DNA from: Pseudoxanthomonas sp.
GTDB lineage: Bacteria > Pseudomonadota > Gammaproteobacteria > Xanthomonadales > Xanthomonadaceae
Assembly: GCF_024710765.1 (NCBI RefSeq)
Contig: NZ_JANJUE010000009.1
Location: forward strand, 1 to 40,328
Length of the DNA stretch: 40,328 bases
Reading direction: 5' to 3'
Each line of letters begins with the position of its first letter. Positions within the stretch are counted from its first letter, which is position 1. Under the pieces are notes generated by a model, which was not told the origin of the DNA, searched no databases, and worked only from the letters and a program-made list of their open reading frames with translations. Positions 17,461-26,017 of the stretch are shown one piece after another. A program made the position numbers and the translations under genes.

Positions 17461-19200
17461 GTGGGATCCATCAAGCGCCTTGAAGCGGCCTTGCACCGGT
17501 ACGCAGTGCTGCTGGCATTCGCGCTGCTCCCCTCGGCGGCGGCCACGGCGCAGACCGTGCAGTTGCTCAATTACGAAGAGATCCACAAGCCGGTGGTCTC
17601 CGAAGGCGGCATGGTGGTCAGCCAGAGCGGCTACGCCAGCGATGTCGGCGCGCAAGTGTTGCGTGACGGCGGCAACGCGGTCGACGCGGCGGTGGCGATG
17701 GGCTTCACCATGGCCGTGACCTTGCCGCGCGCCGGCAACATCGGCGGCGACGGCTACCTGTTGATCCGCCTGGCCGATGGCCGTGCCGCGGCGGTCGACT
17801 TCCGCTCGATGGCGCCGGCACTGGCGAAGCTGGATTTATATGTAGACCAGACGGGCAAGCTGCAAGGGCACAACGCCGGTATCCGTACCGCGGGCGTTCC
17901 GGGCACCGTTGCCGGCCTCGCGCTGGCGCACCGGAAGTACGGACGGTTGCCATGGAAACGACTGCTGGCGCCGGCGATCCGGTTGGCGGACGAAGGCATG
18001 GTGCTGACGCCTGACGAAGCCTTCGCCCTGGACTGGGGCAGGCGGCGTCTGGCGCGCAGTGATGCCGGAGCGAAGGTGTTTCTGCACGGGGACGGTTCCG
18101 CGCTGCGCGCCGGCGAGCGGCTGGTGCAATCGGACCTGGCGTGGTCGCTGCGGCAGATAGCCGAACACGGCGCGGATGCGTTTTACCGCGGCGAGATCGC
18201 CAATCGAATCGACGCAGGCATGCGCGCGAACGGCGGTCTGCTGCGCAAGGAGGATCTTGCCGCCTATCGCGCGATCGAACGCGAGCCATTGCGGTCCAGC
18301 TACCGTGGCCATGAGCTGCTGACCATGCCGCCATCCAGCGGCGGCGGGCCCGGCGTGGCGATGACCCTGAACATCCTGGAGAACTTCGACCTGGCATCGA
18401 TGGGCGCGGGTTCGGCCGATGCCCTGCACCTGATCGCCGAGGCCAGCAAGCGCACATGGCGCGACCGGCAGGCTTATGTGCGCGATCCGGCGACCGGACG
18501 GATACCGCTGGAAGGTATCGTGTCCAAGGCCTATGGTGCGTCACGAGCGAAGGAAATCCGCATGGATCGCGCGACGCCGGCCAGGCAGGTGCGCGCCGGC
18601 GACCTCTGGGACCAGGAAAGCCATGAGACCACGCAGTTCTCGGCGGCGGACCGCGAAGGCAACGTGGTCAGCGCGACCTATACGATCGGTGCGGACTTCG
18701 GTTCCGGAATGATGATGGAAGGCACCGGTTTCCTGCTCGGCAACTTGATCGGCAATTTTTCGCTGCAGGCGCAGCTGGACGCCGCCCACGCGGGAAGCAA
18801 GCCACCGGCGAACGCACTGCGCGCCGGCGCCCGCCCGGTGTCGAGCATGTCGCCGACGATCCTGCTGCGCGACGGCAAGCCATGGCTGGTCACCGGCAGT
18901 CCGGGCGGCAACACCATCCCGGGCACGGTCGTGCAGATGATCGTGGACGTGGTGGATTTCGGCATGAACATCGCCGAAGCCACCAGTTTCCCGCGCATCC
19001 ACCAGACCATGGGCGCGGACGGCGAACTCCAGATCGAACGCGGCTTCAGCCCGGACACCTTGCGCATCCTGCGCGGGCGCGGCCACGCCATCAAACAGGG
19101 CCAGACCATCGGCAGCACGCAGACCTTGCTGCTGACGGGGAATCACGTCGAAGGCGCGGCCGATCCGCGCCGGCCCGGTGCGGCGGCCGCGGTCCAGTGA
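17461..19200 (+). CDS. ggt: Gamma-glutamyltransferase, secreted form
   Basis: A 579-residue gamma-glutamyltransferase/hydrolase. It starts with GTG 17461 after a GGGGAG ribosome-binding site. The signal peptide covers residues 1-30 (ends ATAQ). The self-cleavage and nucleophile site is T390 in SHETTQFSAADREGN, matching the family TTHYSVVD segment. Also present are DFRSMAP (equivalent to the substrate-binding REMAP arginine), PVSSMSPT and TGSPGGN. It resembles E. coli Ggt more than the lipoprotein copy at 9502-11238 does, so the two are probably not recent duplicates. It lies downstream of the TonB receptor and may be transcribed by read-through past the hairpin. Confidence 0.95.
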   Translation: MGSIKRLEAALHRYAVLLAFALLPSAAATAQTVQLLNYEEIHKPVVSEGGMVVSQSGYASDVGAQVLRDGGNAVDAAVAMGFTMAVTLPRAGNIGGDGYLLIRLADGRAAAVDFRSMAPALAKLDLYVDQTGKLQGHNAGIRTAGVPGTVAGLALAHRKYGRLPWKRLLAPAIRLADEGMVLTPDEAFALDWGRRRLARSDAGAKVFLHGDGSALRAGERLVQSDLAWSLRQIAEHGADAFYRGEIANRIDAGMRANGGLLRKEDLAAYRAIEREPLRSSYRGHELLTMPPSSGGGPGVAMTLNILENFDLASMGAGSADALHLIAEASKRTWRDRQAYVRDPATGRIPLEGIVSKAYGASRAKEIRMDRATPARQVRAGDLWDQESHETTQFSAADREGNVVSATYTIGADFGSGMMMEGTGFLLGNLIGNFSLQAQLDAAHAGSKPPANALRAGARPVSSMSPTILLRDGKPWLVTGSPGGNTIPGTVVQMIVDVVDFGMNIAEATSFPRIHQTMGADGELQIERGFSPDTLRILRGRGHAIKQGQTIGSTQTLLLTGNHVEGAADPRRPGAAAAVQ

Positions 19201-19411
19201 CGGGCCCCGGGGTTGCCGGGCATGCCGGATTCCGCCTCCCCGCTTCACGGTGCGCCCGACCGCGGCGACCGCCTGGCGGCGCCCCGGCACCGCGACTGAT
19301 CGGCCCTTCATTGTGTTGTCGAACCACTTTGCGACGACAGCGCGGCGAGTGCCCTGCCATGCGGCGCATGCCGGTCGGCGCCGCGAACCCTCAACCCCGC
19401 CGGAGGTGACC

Positions 19412-20584
19412 ATGAACCGATGCATCCGCCACGATCGCGCGCTTTCGCTGTGCGCGGCTTTCCTGTTGCTCCTGCTGAGCCTGCCGGCGCTGGCCGGCGA
19501 GATCGAGGACCGCCTGCACTCGCTGATGCGGGAATACGACACCGTCGGCCTGGCGGTAGTGGTGGTCCGCGACAACGGCATCGTGTATCGCAACAGCCTC
19601 GGCTGGAAGGATCGCGATGCGAAGATCCCGCTGGAACAGGACGACCTGTTCCGGATCGCATCGATTTCCAAGTCGTTCGCGGCCGTTTCGATCCTGCAGC
19701 TGGTCGAGCAGGGCCGCCTGTCGCTGGACGACGACGCCGGCACGCTGGTTGGGTTCCCGGTACGCAATCCCGCGTTCCCGGACACGCCAATCACGCTGCG
19801 GATGTTGCTGAACCATACCTCGTCGATCACCGACGCCCAGAAGTACAAGAGCCTGGACGTCATCAATCCGGACACCAACGCAAACTGGCGGGGCAGCTAC
19901 GCCGGCCGCGCGCCGGGCGAAACCTACGAATACTCCAACCTCGGCTACAACATGATCGGCACCATCGTCGAACGCATGTCGGGCCAGCGCTACGACGCCT
20001 ACGTCAAGCAGCACGTGCTGGATCGGCTCGGGCTGCGAGCCGGCTACCTGCCCGAGGCGCTGGACGCGAACCGCTTCGCGCAGATCTACCTGTGGAACGG
20101 GGAGCGGCAGGCGTACCTGCGTTCCGAGGCGGCCTATGCGCCGCTGGGCAAGCGCCTGGACGGTTATCGCCCGGGCTACGACACGCCGATGTTCTCCCCG
20201 ACCGGCGGACTCAAGATATCCGCGCCTGACCTGGCCACCTGGATGCTGCTGCACATGAACCGCGGCGAGTGGAACGGCGTGCGCCTGCTCTCGGCCGAGC
20301 ACTCGGCGCTGATGCAGACGCGATCGACCCCCTCCGACGAGAACGGCGACTACGGCATGGCCATCCGCCTGGACCGGGCGCTGATTCCCGGCGTGGAAAT
20401 GATCGGGCACACCGGTTCGGCCTACGGCCTGTTCAGTTCCATGTATTTCAATCCGGAAAAGAAGTACGGCTTCGTGGTGATCACCAACGGGGCCCGCGAC
20501 GTCCGGCTGCGCACCGAAGTCAATCGGGCCCTGTACCAGCACTTCATCGTCGATGCGGCGCCACCGGCGCAAGCATCGAACTGA
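19412..20584 (+). CDS. Exported serine hydrolase, beta-lactamase/D-peptidase fold (S12-like)
   Basis: A 390-residue protein of the class C beta-lactamase / R61 D,D-peptidase / D-aminopeptidase superfamily. Signal peptide residues 1-28 (ends ALAGE). Active-site motifs: S84-I-S-K87, Y174-S-N176 and H333-T-G335. The HTG in place of KTG is typical of esterase, D-aminopeptidase and D,D-peptidase relatives, not of true AmpC enzymes. ATG 19412 follows GGAGGTG. It lies 211 bp after ggt on the same strand. In this setting a D-amino-acid peptidase or amidase role fits, but substrate cannot be read from sequence. Confidence 0.88.
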   Translation: MNRCIRHDRALSLCAAFLLLLLSLPALAGEIEDRLHSLMREYDTVGLAVVVVRDNGIVYRNSLGWKDRDAKIPLEQDDLFRIASISKSFAAVSILQLVEQGRLSLDDDAGTLVGFPVRNPAFPDTPITLRMLLNHTSSITDAQKYKSLDVINPDTNANWRGSYAGRAPGETYEYSNLGYNMIGTIVERMSGQRYDAYVKQHVLDRLGLRAGYLPEALDANRFAQIYLWNGERQAYLRSEAAYAPLGKRLDGYRPGYDTPMFSPTGGLKISAPDLATWMLLHMNRGEWNGVRLLSAEHSALMQTRSTPSDENGDYGMAIRLDRALIPGVEMIGHTGSAYGLFSSMYFNPEKKYGFVVITNGARDVRLRTEVNRALYQHFIVDAAPPAQASN

Positions 20585-20593
20585 GGCGATTGC

Positions 20594-20619
20594 GGATCGG
20601 GCCTTCGCCGACCCGATCC
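20594..20619. terminator. Hairpin between convergent genes
   Basis: GGATCGGG and CCCGATCC form a perfect 8-bp stem around a 10-base loop, 9 bp after the serine hydrolase stop and 121 bp beyond the gltS end on the other strand. There is no T-run, so confidence is moderate. Confidence 0.45.
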
Positions 20620-20740
20620 ACTCATGCGTTCTGAGGTGAGCCGGGATCTCCGGATCCGCAGGCGATGGTTTGCCGCCCGCGCGTGCGCGCCGCTTCCCGG
20701 CCTGCACGGAAAAGAACCGATCACGACGGTCCTGCGCCCC

Positions 20741-21934
20741 TCATTTCCAGAAGTTGATGAATCCGGTGATGATGAGCGCGTTGGTGAAGTCGATGAAGAA
20801 CGCGCCGACCAGCGGCGCGACGAGGAAGGCGCGCGGAGCGGCGCCATAGCGCTCCACCAGGGTGCGCATCACCGCCATCGCATTGGCGGTGGTGCCGAGC
20901 ATGAAGCCGATGAAGCCGCCGCCCATCACCGCCGCGTCGTAATCGCGGCCCATCACCCGGAAGATCACCCCGCAGAACGCCACCACCATGATCACCTGCA
21001 GCCCCAGGTTGACCATCAGCGGCAGCGCCAGCCCGGCCAGCTCCCATAGTTTCAGGTTCATCAGCGCCACCGACAGGAACAGCGCCAAACAGACGTTGCC
21101 GATCAGGTCGGTGGTCGGCACCGACATGCCGATCCAGCCGGTCTGGTCGTCGATGTTGCGGATGACCGCGCCCACCAACATCGCCCCGACGTAGGCGGGC
21201 AGGGTGACGCCGAAGGACGAGATCAGGCCGCTGACCCAACTGCCCGCCCACATGGCGACCAGGATGACGACGATGCTCTTCAGCGCGCCGAATTCGCGCT
21301 GCGCATCGGTCTGCATCGGCAGCGTGGTTTCTTCACCGGGCGCGGTATGGTCCTGCGGCCGCGTGGATACCAGCCGGAAGCGGCGGATCAGCACGGTGAT
21401 CGCGGGGCCACCGACCAGTCCGCCCAGCACGATGCCGGCCATCGCCGCGGCCACCGCGACCGATTCGGCGCCTTTCACGCCAGCCGCCTCGAACAGCGGC
21501 GCGAACGCCAGGCCGGTGGCGGGGCCGCCGGTCAGCGTGGTCGAGCCGGCCAGTACCCCGAACAGTGGATGCAGGTCGAAACCCGTCGCGACCGCCATGC
21601 CCAGCAGGTTCTGCGCCACCGCGAACATGCTGGCCAGGATCAGGAACACCAGCACCTGCTTGCCGCTGATCTTCAACAGGCGCAGGCTGGCGTTGACCCC
21701 GATGGTGGTGAAGAACGCGATCATCAGCGGGTTCTGCAGGCTGGTGTCGAGCACGAACAGGGTGGCGCCGCGATGATGCGCGAACCAGGCCGCCAACGCG
21801 AATACCAGTCCGCCGATGACCGGCGGCGGCAGGTTGTAACGCCCCAGGACAGGAATGACGCGGCACAGCGCGTAACCCAGGAACAGGGCGAGCCCGGCGA
21901 AAGCCAGGGTCTGGACGGCATCGAGTTGCAGCAC
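20741..21934 (-). CDS. gltS: Sodium/glutamate symporter GltS
   Basis: A 397-residue inner-membrane symporter of the ESS family, close in length to E. coli GltS (about 400). It has two homologous hydrophobic halves with re-entrant loop segments (STTLTGGPATGLAFA and GTTANAMAVM are the characteristic glycine-rich stretches). Family members import glutamate with sodium; E. coli GltS also accepts D-glutamate. The start is GTG 21934, five bases after a strong GAGGAGG. It is the last gene of the dgcN-dgcA-deacylase-gltS run, 50 bp after the deacylase, which fits uptake of glutamate released outside the cytoplasm. Confidence 0.95.
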   Translation of the reverse strand: MLQLDAVQTLAFAGLALFLGYALCRVIPVLGRYNLPPPVIGGLVFALAAWFAHHRGATLFVLDTSLQNPLMIAFFTTIGVNASLRLLKISGKQVLVFLILASMFAVAQNLLGMAVATGFDLHPLFGVLAGSTTLTGGPATGLAFAPLFEAAGVKGAESVAVAAAMAGIVLGGLVGGPAITVLIRRFRLVSTRPQDHTAPGEETTLPMQTDAQREFGALKSIVVILVAMWAGSWVSGLISSFGVTLPAYVGAMLVGAVIRNIDDQTGWIGMSVPTTDLIGNVCLALFLSVALMNLKLWELAGLALPLMVNLGLQVIMVVAFCGVIFRVMGRDYDAAVMGGGFIGFMLGTTANAMAVMRTLVERYGAAPRAFLVAPLVGAFFIDFTNALIITGFINFWK

Positions 21935-21984
21935 GGAACCTCCTCGGTCTTACGTGGATGGCGCCCGCGCGCGGCAGGCGACCG

Positions 21985-23658
21985 TCACGGGCAGGTGCCG
22001 GATGGCGGACGATGCTGCAGCACCTTCCCCGGCAATGCATCGGTCGCCTGGCCGTCGACGATCATCGGCGTGCCGTTGACGAACAGGTGGACGACACCTT
22101 CCGACAGGACGTGCGGATGCACGTAGTCGGCCTTCGGCGCATAGGTGTCCGGGTTGAACACCAGCACGTCGGCGAATTGCCCGGCGCGCAGGAAGCCCCG
22201 ATCCTCGATGCCGAAGGTCGCGGCCGTCAACCCCGAGGATCGGTGGATGAACGCGGCCAGGTCGATCACGTGGTCGGTCTTCACGAAGCGCGCGTACTTT
22301 TCCGGGAAGGTGGCGTACTGGCGCGGATGGCCGTCGCCGCCGTCCGACGCGGTCATCACCCACGGTTGGCGCATGAGCCGGTCCACGTCGTCGCGCCGCA
22401 TGTTGAACGAGGCGATCCGTTGCGCCGAGCCGATCGGACCGGTGCCGCCTTCGCCGATGATGCGCAGCGCGGCTTCGATGGGATCGACGCCGGCCTGGTC
22501 GGCGTAGCGTTGCAGGGTGAGCGCGCTCCACGGCCAGCCGGTGCCGGTCATGAGGATCGAATCGGCGCCGCCACGACGCTTGAGGTTGTCGCGCATCTCG
22601 TCGCGGATGCGCTGGGCGGTGGCCGGGTCGGCGAGGCGCTTGAACAGGGCCGGACGTCCGCCATCCACGGCCCAGCGCGGCAGCAGCGCGGAGCCGAGGC
22701 CGGTCGAGGACGCCAGCCAGGGATACTGGTCGGCGGTCACCGCCTGGCCTTCGGCGCGCGCGCGCTCGATGCGCGCGATCACGTCGACGGATTGGCCGTG
22801 CACGTCCGCGCCCAGCGCCTTGATGTGGGCGAAGTGCACCGGCAGGCCGGCGCGCCTGCCGATCGCCAGTGCCTCCTCGACCGAGCCCATCAGGCCGATG
22901 CTGTAGTTGGATTCGTCGCGCTGGTGGCTGTCGTACACGCCGCCGCGCACGGCCGCTTCGCGGGCCAGCGCGACCACTTCGTCGGTGGTGGCGAAACTCT
23001 GCGGGGCATAGAACAGGCCGGTGGACAGGCCCAGCGCGCCCTCGCACATGGCCTTGGCGACCAGGTCGCGCATGGCCTGCAGTTCCCGTGCATCGGGCGC
23101 GCGCGCGTCCTGGCCCAGCACCCGCGCACGTACGGGTCCCAGCCCGACGTAGGCGGCGACGTTGATACCGATGCCCGCGGCCTGCAGCCTGGCGCGATCC
23201 TCGGCGATCTCGGGTTTGCCGTTGCCGTCGATGCCGATGAAGACCGTGGTCACGCCCTGGTGCAGCCACGGCAGGATGCGCCGCATCGCCGGATCCCGCG
23301 AGCGCAGGTAGGTCTCCGGATGGGTGTGCGAGTCGATCAGGCCGGGCGACACGACCATGCCGGTGGCGTCGATCCGGCGTGCTGCGCGGTAGCGCGCGCG
23401 CAGGCCGGGGCCGACATCGAGGATGCGGTCGCCGCGGATGGCGACATCGGCCACGCGGCCCGGGCCTTCGCCACCATCGAACAACAGCCCACCGAAGATC
23501 AGCGTGTCCGCCTCCTCGGCGGGAACGGCCGGCGTGACCTGCGCCACGCGCGGACCGGCGCAACCGGCCAGCAGCAGCAAGACGGCAGAGACGGAGCGTG
23601 CCAACCCGCGTTGCGGCGATGCGATCTCCGGCGCGCGGGAAGGCTTGCGATCGGTCAT
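21985..23658 (-). CDS. N-acyl-D-amino-acid deacylase, lipoprotein
   Basis: A 557-residue amidohydrolase of the D-aminoacylase family, which removes an acyl group from N-acyl-D-amino acids, N-acyl-D-glutamate being one known substrate class. A lipoprotein signal ends LLLAGC, so C33 is probably lipidated and the enzyme faces the periplasm or outer surface. Metal ligands include H111 and H113 (DSHTHPE). Further family motifs are HQRDESNY, HFAHIKALG and the late ASDGGDGHPR segment. The start overlaps the dgcA stop by ATGA. Many D-aminoacylases are cytoplasmic, so the lipoprotein form beside a glutamate importer suggests release of D-Glu before uptake, which is inference. Confidence 0.93.
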   Translation of the reverse strand: MTDRKPSRAPEIASPQRGLARSVSAVLLLLAGCAGPRVAQVTPAVPAEEADTLIFGGLLFDGGEGPGRVADVAIRGDRILDVGPGLRARYRAARRIDATGMVVSPGLIDSHTHPETYLRSRDPAMRRILPWLHQGVTTVFIGIDGNGKPEIAEDRARLQAAGIGINVAAYVGLGPVRARVLGQDARAPDARELQAMRDLVAKAMCEGALGLSTGLFYAPQSFATTDEVVALAREAAVRGGVYDSHQRDESNYSIGLMGSVEEALAIGRRAGLPVHFAHIKALGADVHGQSVDVIARIERARAEGQAVTADQYPWLASSTGLGSALLPRWAVDGGRPALFKRLADPATAQRIRDEMRDNLKRRGGADSILMTGTGWPWSALTLQRYADQAGVDPIEAALRIIGEGGTGPIGSAQRIASFNMRRDDVDRLMRQPWVMTASDGGDGHPRQYATFPEKYARFVKTDHVIDLAAFIHRSSGLTAATFGIEDRGFLRAGQFADVLVFNPDTYAPKADYVHPHVLSEGVVHLFVNGTPMIVDGQATDALPGKVLQHRPPSGTCP

Positions 23659-24665
23659 GCGCTACCGGTCTCGTACAGGTGCTTGCCGCCGCCCCAGAGC
23701 GTTGCCGCCGGTGGTTGCAGCAGGCCGTCGCGCATCACCGCGCCGCCGGGGTGATCGTGCTTCAGCCATAGCGGGCCGTCGAGGTCGACGAATTCGGCGT
23801 GGCGGGCGATGTGCCAGGCGGGCGCGATCGCCAGCGAGGAGCTGATCATGCAGCCGACCATCACCCCGAAACCCTGCGCGCGGGCCGCGCCCAGCAGATC
23901 CAGCGCGGTGGTCAGGCCGCCGGTCTTGTCCAGCTTGATGTTGATCACCTGGTAGCGCCCCTGCAGGCGCGGCAGGTCGGACGCGACGTGGCAGGACTCG
24001 TCGGCGCACAGGCGCGCGACCGAGTCGAAACCGGACAGGGCTTCGTCCTCGCCCGCCGGCAGGGGTTGCTCGATCAGGTCGATGCGGGTTTCGGCCAGCA
24101 CCGGTTGCAGCGAACGCAGCAGTTCGAGGTTCCAGCTTTCGTTCGGATCGACGATCAGGCGCGCGTTCGGCAATTCGCTGCGCACGGCGCGGACCTGCGC
24201 GGCCGGATCGACGGCATCGACCTTGATCTTGACCAAGTCGAGGTGCGCCAGCGCGCGCGCGGCGCTGGCCATGCGTTCGGGGGTATCCAGGCCCACGGTT
24301 TGCGCGCTGATCAGCGGCGGCAGGGTTTCCGGCTGGCCGAGCAGGGCCGCGACCGATACGCCCGCCTGTCGCGATTCGAGGTCCCACAGCGCGCAATCCA
24401 GCGCATTGCGCGCGGCGCCCGGAGGCAACAGGTCGCGCAACTGCCGGCGTTCGAAGCCATCGCCGATGGCCCGCGAAAGCGTGTTCGCCTCGTCGAGTAC
24501 CGATGCCACGCTCTCGTTGTAGCGGGCGTAGGGCAGGGATTCGCCGCGGCCGGTGAACCCGTTGCTGCGGATCGTCGCTTCCACCACTTCGGCCGAGGTG
24601 CGTACGCCGCGCGAGATGCGGAAAGGCGTGGCGAGGGGGTGGCTGACGTGCGCCAGGTTCAGCAC
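23655..24665 (-). CDS. dgcA: Enolase-superfamily epimerase: N-acetyl-D-glutamate racemase DgcA or L-Ala-D/L-Glu epimerase
   Basis: A 336-residue enolase-superfamily enzyme of the muconate-lactonizing/dipeptide-epimerase type. Catalytic features: K146-I-K148 (general base), metal ligands D173 (DPNESW), E199 (EQPL) and D222 (ADES), and the opposite base K247 (KLDKTGG). Start is GTG 24665 in the overlap GTGCTGA with the dgcN stop, so the long upstream extension of the open frame is not real. Direct pairing with a DUF1611/DgcN gene favours DgcA, which converts N-acetyl-D-Glu to N-acetyl-L-Glu. The close relative YcjG, an Ala-Glu epimerase of peptidoglycan recycling, remains an alternative, and either fits the locus. 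Confidence 0.92.
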   Translation of the reverse strand: MLNLAHVSHPLATPFRISRGVRTSAEVVEATIRSNGFTGRGESLPYARYNESVASVLDEANTLSRAIGDGFERRQLRDLLPPGAARNALDCALWDLESRQAGVSVAALLGQPETLPPLISAQTVGLDTPERMASAARALAHLDLVKIKVDAVDPAAQVRAVRSELPNARLIVDPNESWNLELLRSLQPVLAETRIDLIEQPLPAGEDEALSGFDSVARLCADESCHVASDLPRLQGRYQVINIKLDKTGGLTTALDLLGAARAQGFGVMVGCMISSSLAIAPAWHIARHAEFVDLDGPLWLKHDHPGGAVMRDGLLQPPAATLWGGGKHLYETGSA

Positions 24666-25705
24666 GGGAAGGCTTCCAGCAGCCGGTCGATGATGCGTGC
24701 GGTGCCGTCGCGCACGGGATCCTGCACCGGCAGGCCGAGCAGGTCCTCGGCGTCGCGGCAGGCGCGCGCGGCCCCGGCGTCGTCCAGTTTCGAGGTGTTC
24801 AACGCCACGCCCACCGCGATCACGGCCGGATTGGTCAGGCGCGCGGTGGCGAGGTTCGCTTCCAGCGTGGTGCGCAGGTCCGGTACCGGATAGTGCTTGA
24901 GGCCGCGCATGTGCGGGCGGCCCGGCTCGTGGGTCAACACCAGCGCGTCGGGCTGGGCGCCGTGCAGCAGGCCGGTCGACACGCCGGCGAAGGAGGGATG
25001 GAACAGCGAGCCCTGGCCCTCGATCAAATCCCAGCCGCCATCGTGGCGATCGGGCGAGAGCCATTCGATACCGCCGGAAATGAAGTCGGCGACCACCGCG
25101 TCGATCGGTATGCCGCGCCCGGCGATGAAGATGCCGGTCTGGCCGGTGGCGCGGAAATCGGCCTTCAGGCCGCGCGCGCGCATTTCGGTTTCCAGCGACA
25201 GCGTGGTGTACATCTTGCCGGTCGAACAATCGGTACCGACGGTCAGCAGCCGGCGCCCGGCGCGCTTGAGGCCATTGCCCACCGGCGTGGCCGGCGGATT
25301 GCGCGCATCGAACAGGTGCTTGCCGTTGCGGCGCGCGGCTTCGACGATCTGCGGATGCGCGGTCAGGCGCTCATGCAGGCCGGAGGCGACGTTCATGCCC
25401 GCGTCGAGCGCGGCGACGATGTCCGCCACCGTTTCCGGGCCGAACCGGCCGCCGGCATTGGCCACGCCGACGATCATGGTGTTGGCGCCGGCCGCGCGCG
25501 CTTCGGCGAAACCCATGTCCGGCACGTGCACGCTGGTCCTGCAGTCGGGGCCACGGAATTGGCCCACGCACCATTCGGGGCGGAACTGCACCAGCCCGCG
25601 CGCGGTCTTGGCGGCGAGATCGTCCGGTGCGTTGCCCAGGTACAGCAGGAACGGCGGCGGCCAGTGTGAATCGGCGAGGGAGGCAGACGGGGGGAGCGGG
25701 TTCAT
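24659..25705 (-). CDS. dgcN: DUF1611 protein, D-glutamate N-acetyltransferase DgcN
   Basis: A 348-residue DUF1611 protein. The N-terminal domain (about residues 18-140) has a Rossmann-like pattern. The C-terminal P-loop-like domain carries GTDCSTGK (157-164). From memory of recent work on D-glutamate use in marine Proteobacteria and haloarchaea, this family acetylates D-Glu to N-acetyl-D-Glu, which DgcA then racemises. Adjacency to the epimerase, overlapping by 7 nt, supports this. It is the first gene of the four-gene operon. The ATG at 25705 has a weak ribosome-binding site, and a perfect LysR-type palindrome lies 82 bp upstream. Confidence 0.92.
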   Translation of the reverse strand: MNPLPPSASLADSHWPPPFLLYLGNAPDDLAAKTARGLVQFRPEWCVGQFRGPDCRTSVHVPDMGFAEARAAGANTMIVGVANAGGRFGPETVADIVAALDAGMNVASGLHERLTAHPQIVEAARRNGKHLFDARNPPATPVGNGLKRAGRRLLTVGTDCSTGKMYTTLSLETEMRARGLKADFRATGQTGIFIAGRGIPIDAVVADFISGGIEWLSPDRHDGGWDLIEGQGSLFHPSFAGVSTGLLHGAQPDALVLTHEPGRPHMRGLKHYPVPDLRTTLEANLATARLTNPAVIAVGVALNTSKLDDAGAARACRDAEDLLGLPVQDPVRDGTARIIDRLLEAFPC

Positions 25706-26017
25706 GGGGGCGAATGGGTCGAAAAGGGTTCATGGCCATCTTCGTGCCTGCCCGGTGCCGGCGCCATTGAAAAGACGCCGACCACGCATAACTGCAGGTT
25801 ATGGCTGGGGCACGTCGCCGTGACGAACGGGCGGGTCGCCGGACGTCCACGCGCACGCCTGCGAGGGGTTGGGTCACTGCTGGCCTGAGTCGGGCACCGA
25901 TGCGGGGACCACGACATATCAATATGCCCGTCGGAGATCGTGCCTGCGAATGAGCAGCCTACGTATCATCGTCCCACCCGGGCGGTGTGCTCCGGCGCGT
26001 GGGAGCGGTTGCCGGGT
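25706..26017. other. Promoter region of the dgcN operon
   Basis: No gene is seen in these 312 bp between proC and dgcN, both on the minus strand. It contains the operator at 25787-25803 and, further up, a small AT-rich palindromic patch (CATAT-CA-ATATG near 25916) that could belong to a promoter. No clear terminator for proC is visible. Confidence 0.55.
25787..25803. promoter_or_regulatory. LysR-type operator before dgcN
   Basis: CATAACTGCAGGTTATG has perfect six-base inverted arms with T-N11-A and matches the sites at 14100 and 14367 in layout and in the central AGG. It lies 82 bp upstream of the dgcN start, a usual distance for a LysR activator. Confidence 0.75.

Noticed and set aside
21046-21062. 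Possible fifth LysR site, CATAGTTTCAGGTTCAT
   Set aside because: It has several mismatches in the arms and lies inside the gltS coding sequence, so I treat it as chance.
21950-23563. A 537-codon minus-strand frame over the deacylase gene
   Set aside because: It is a shifted frame of the D-acylase on the same strand, and its product is Arg-rich without motifs.
24666-25229. Upstream extension of the dgcA frame
   Set aside because: It overlaps dgcN in another frame and has no similarity to the enolase superfamily; GTG 24665 gives a family-length protein.
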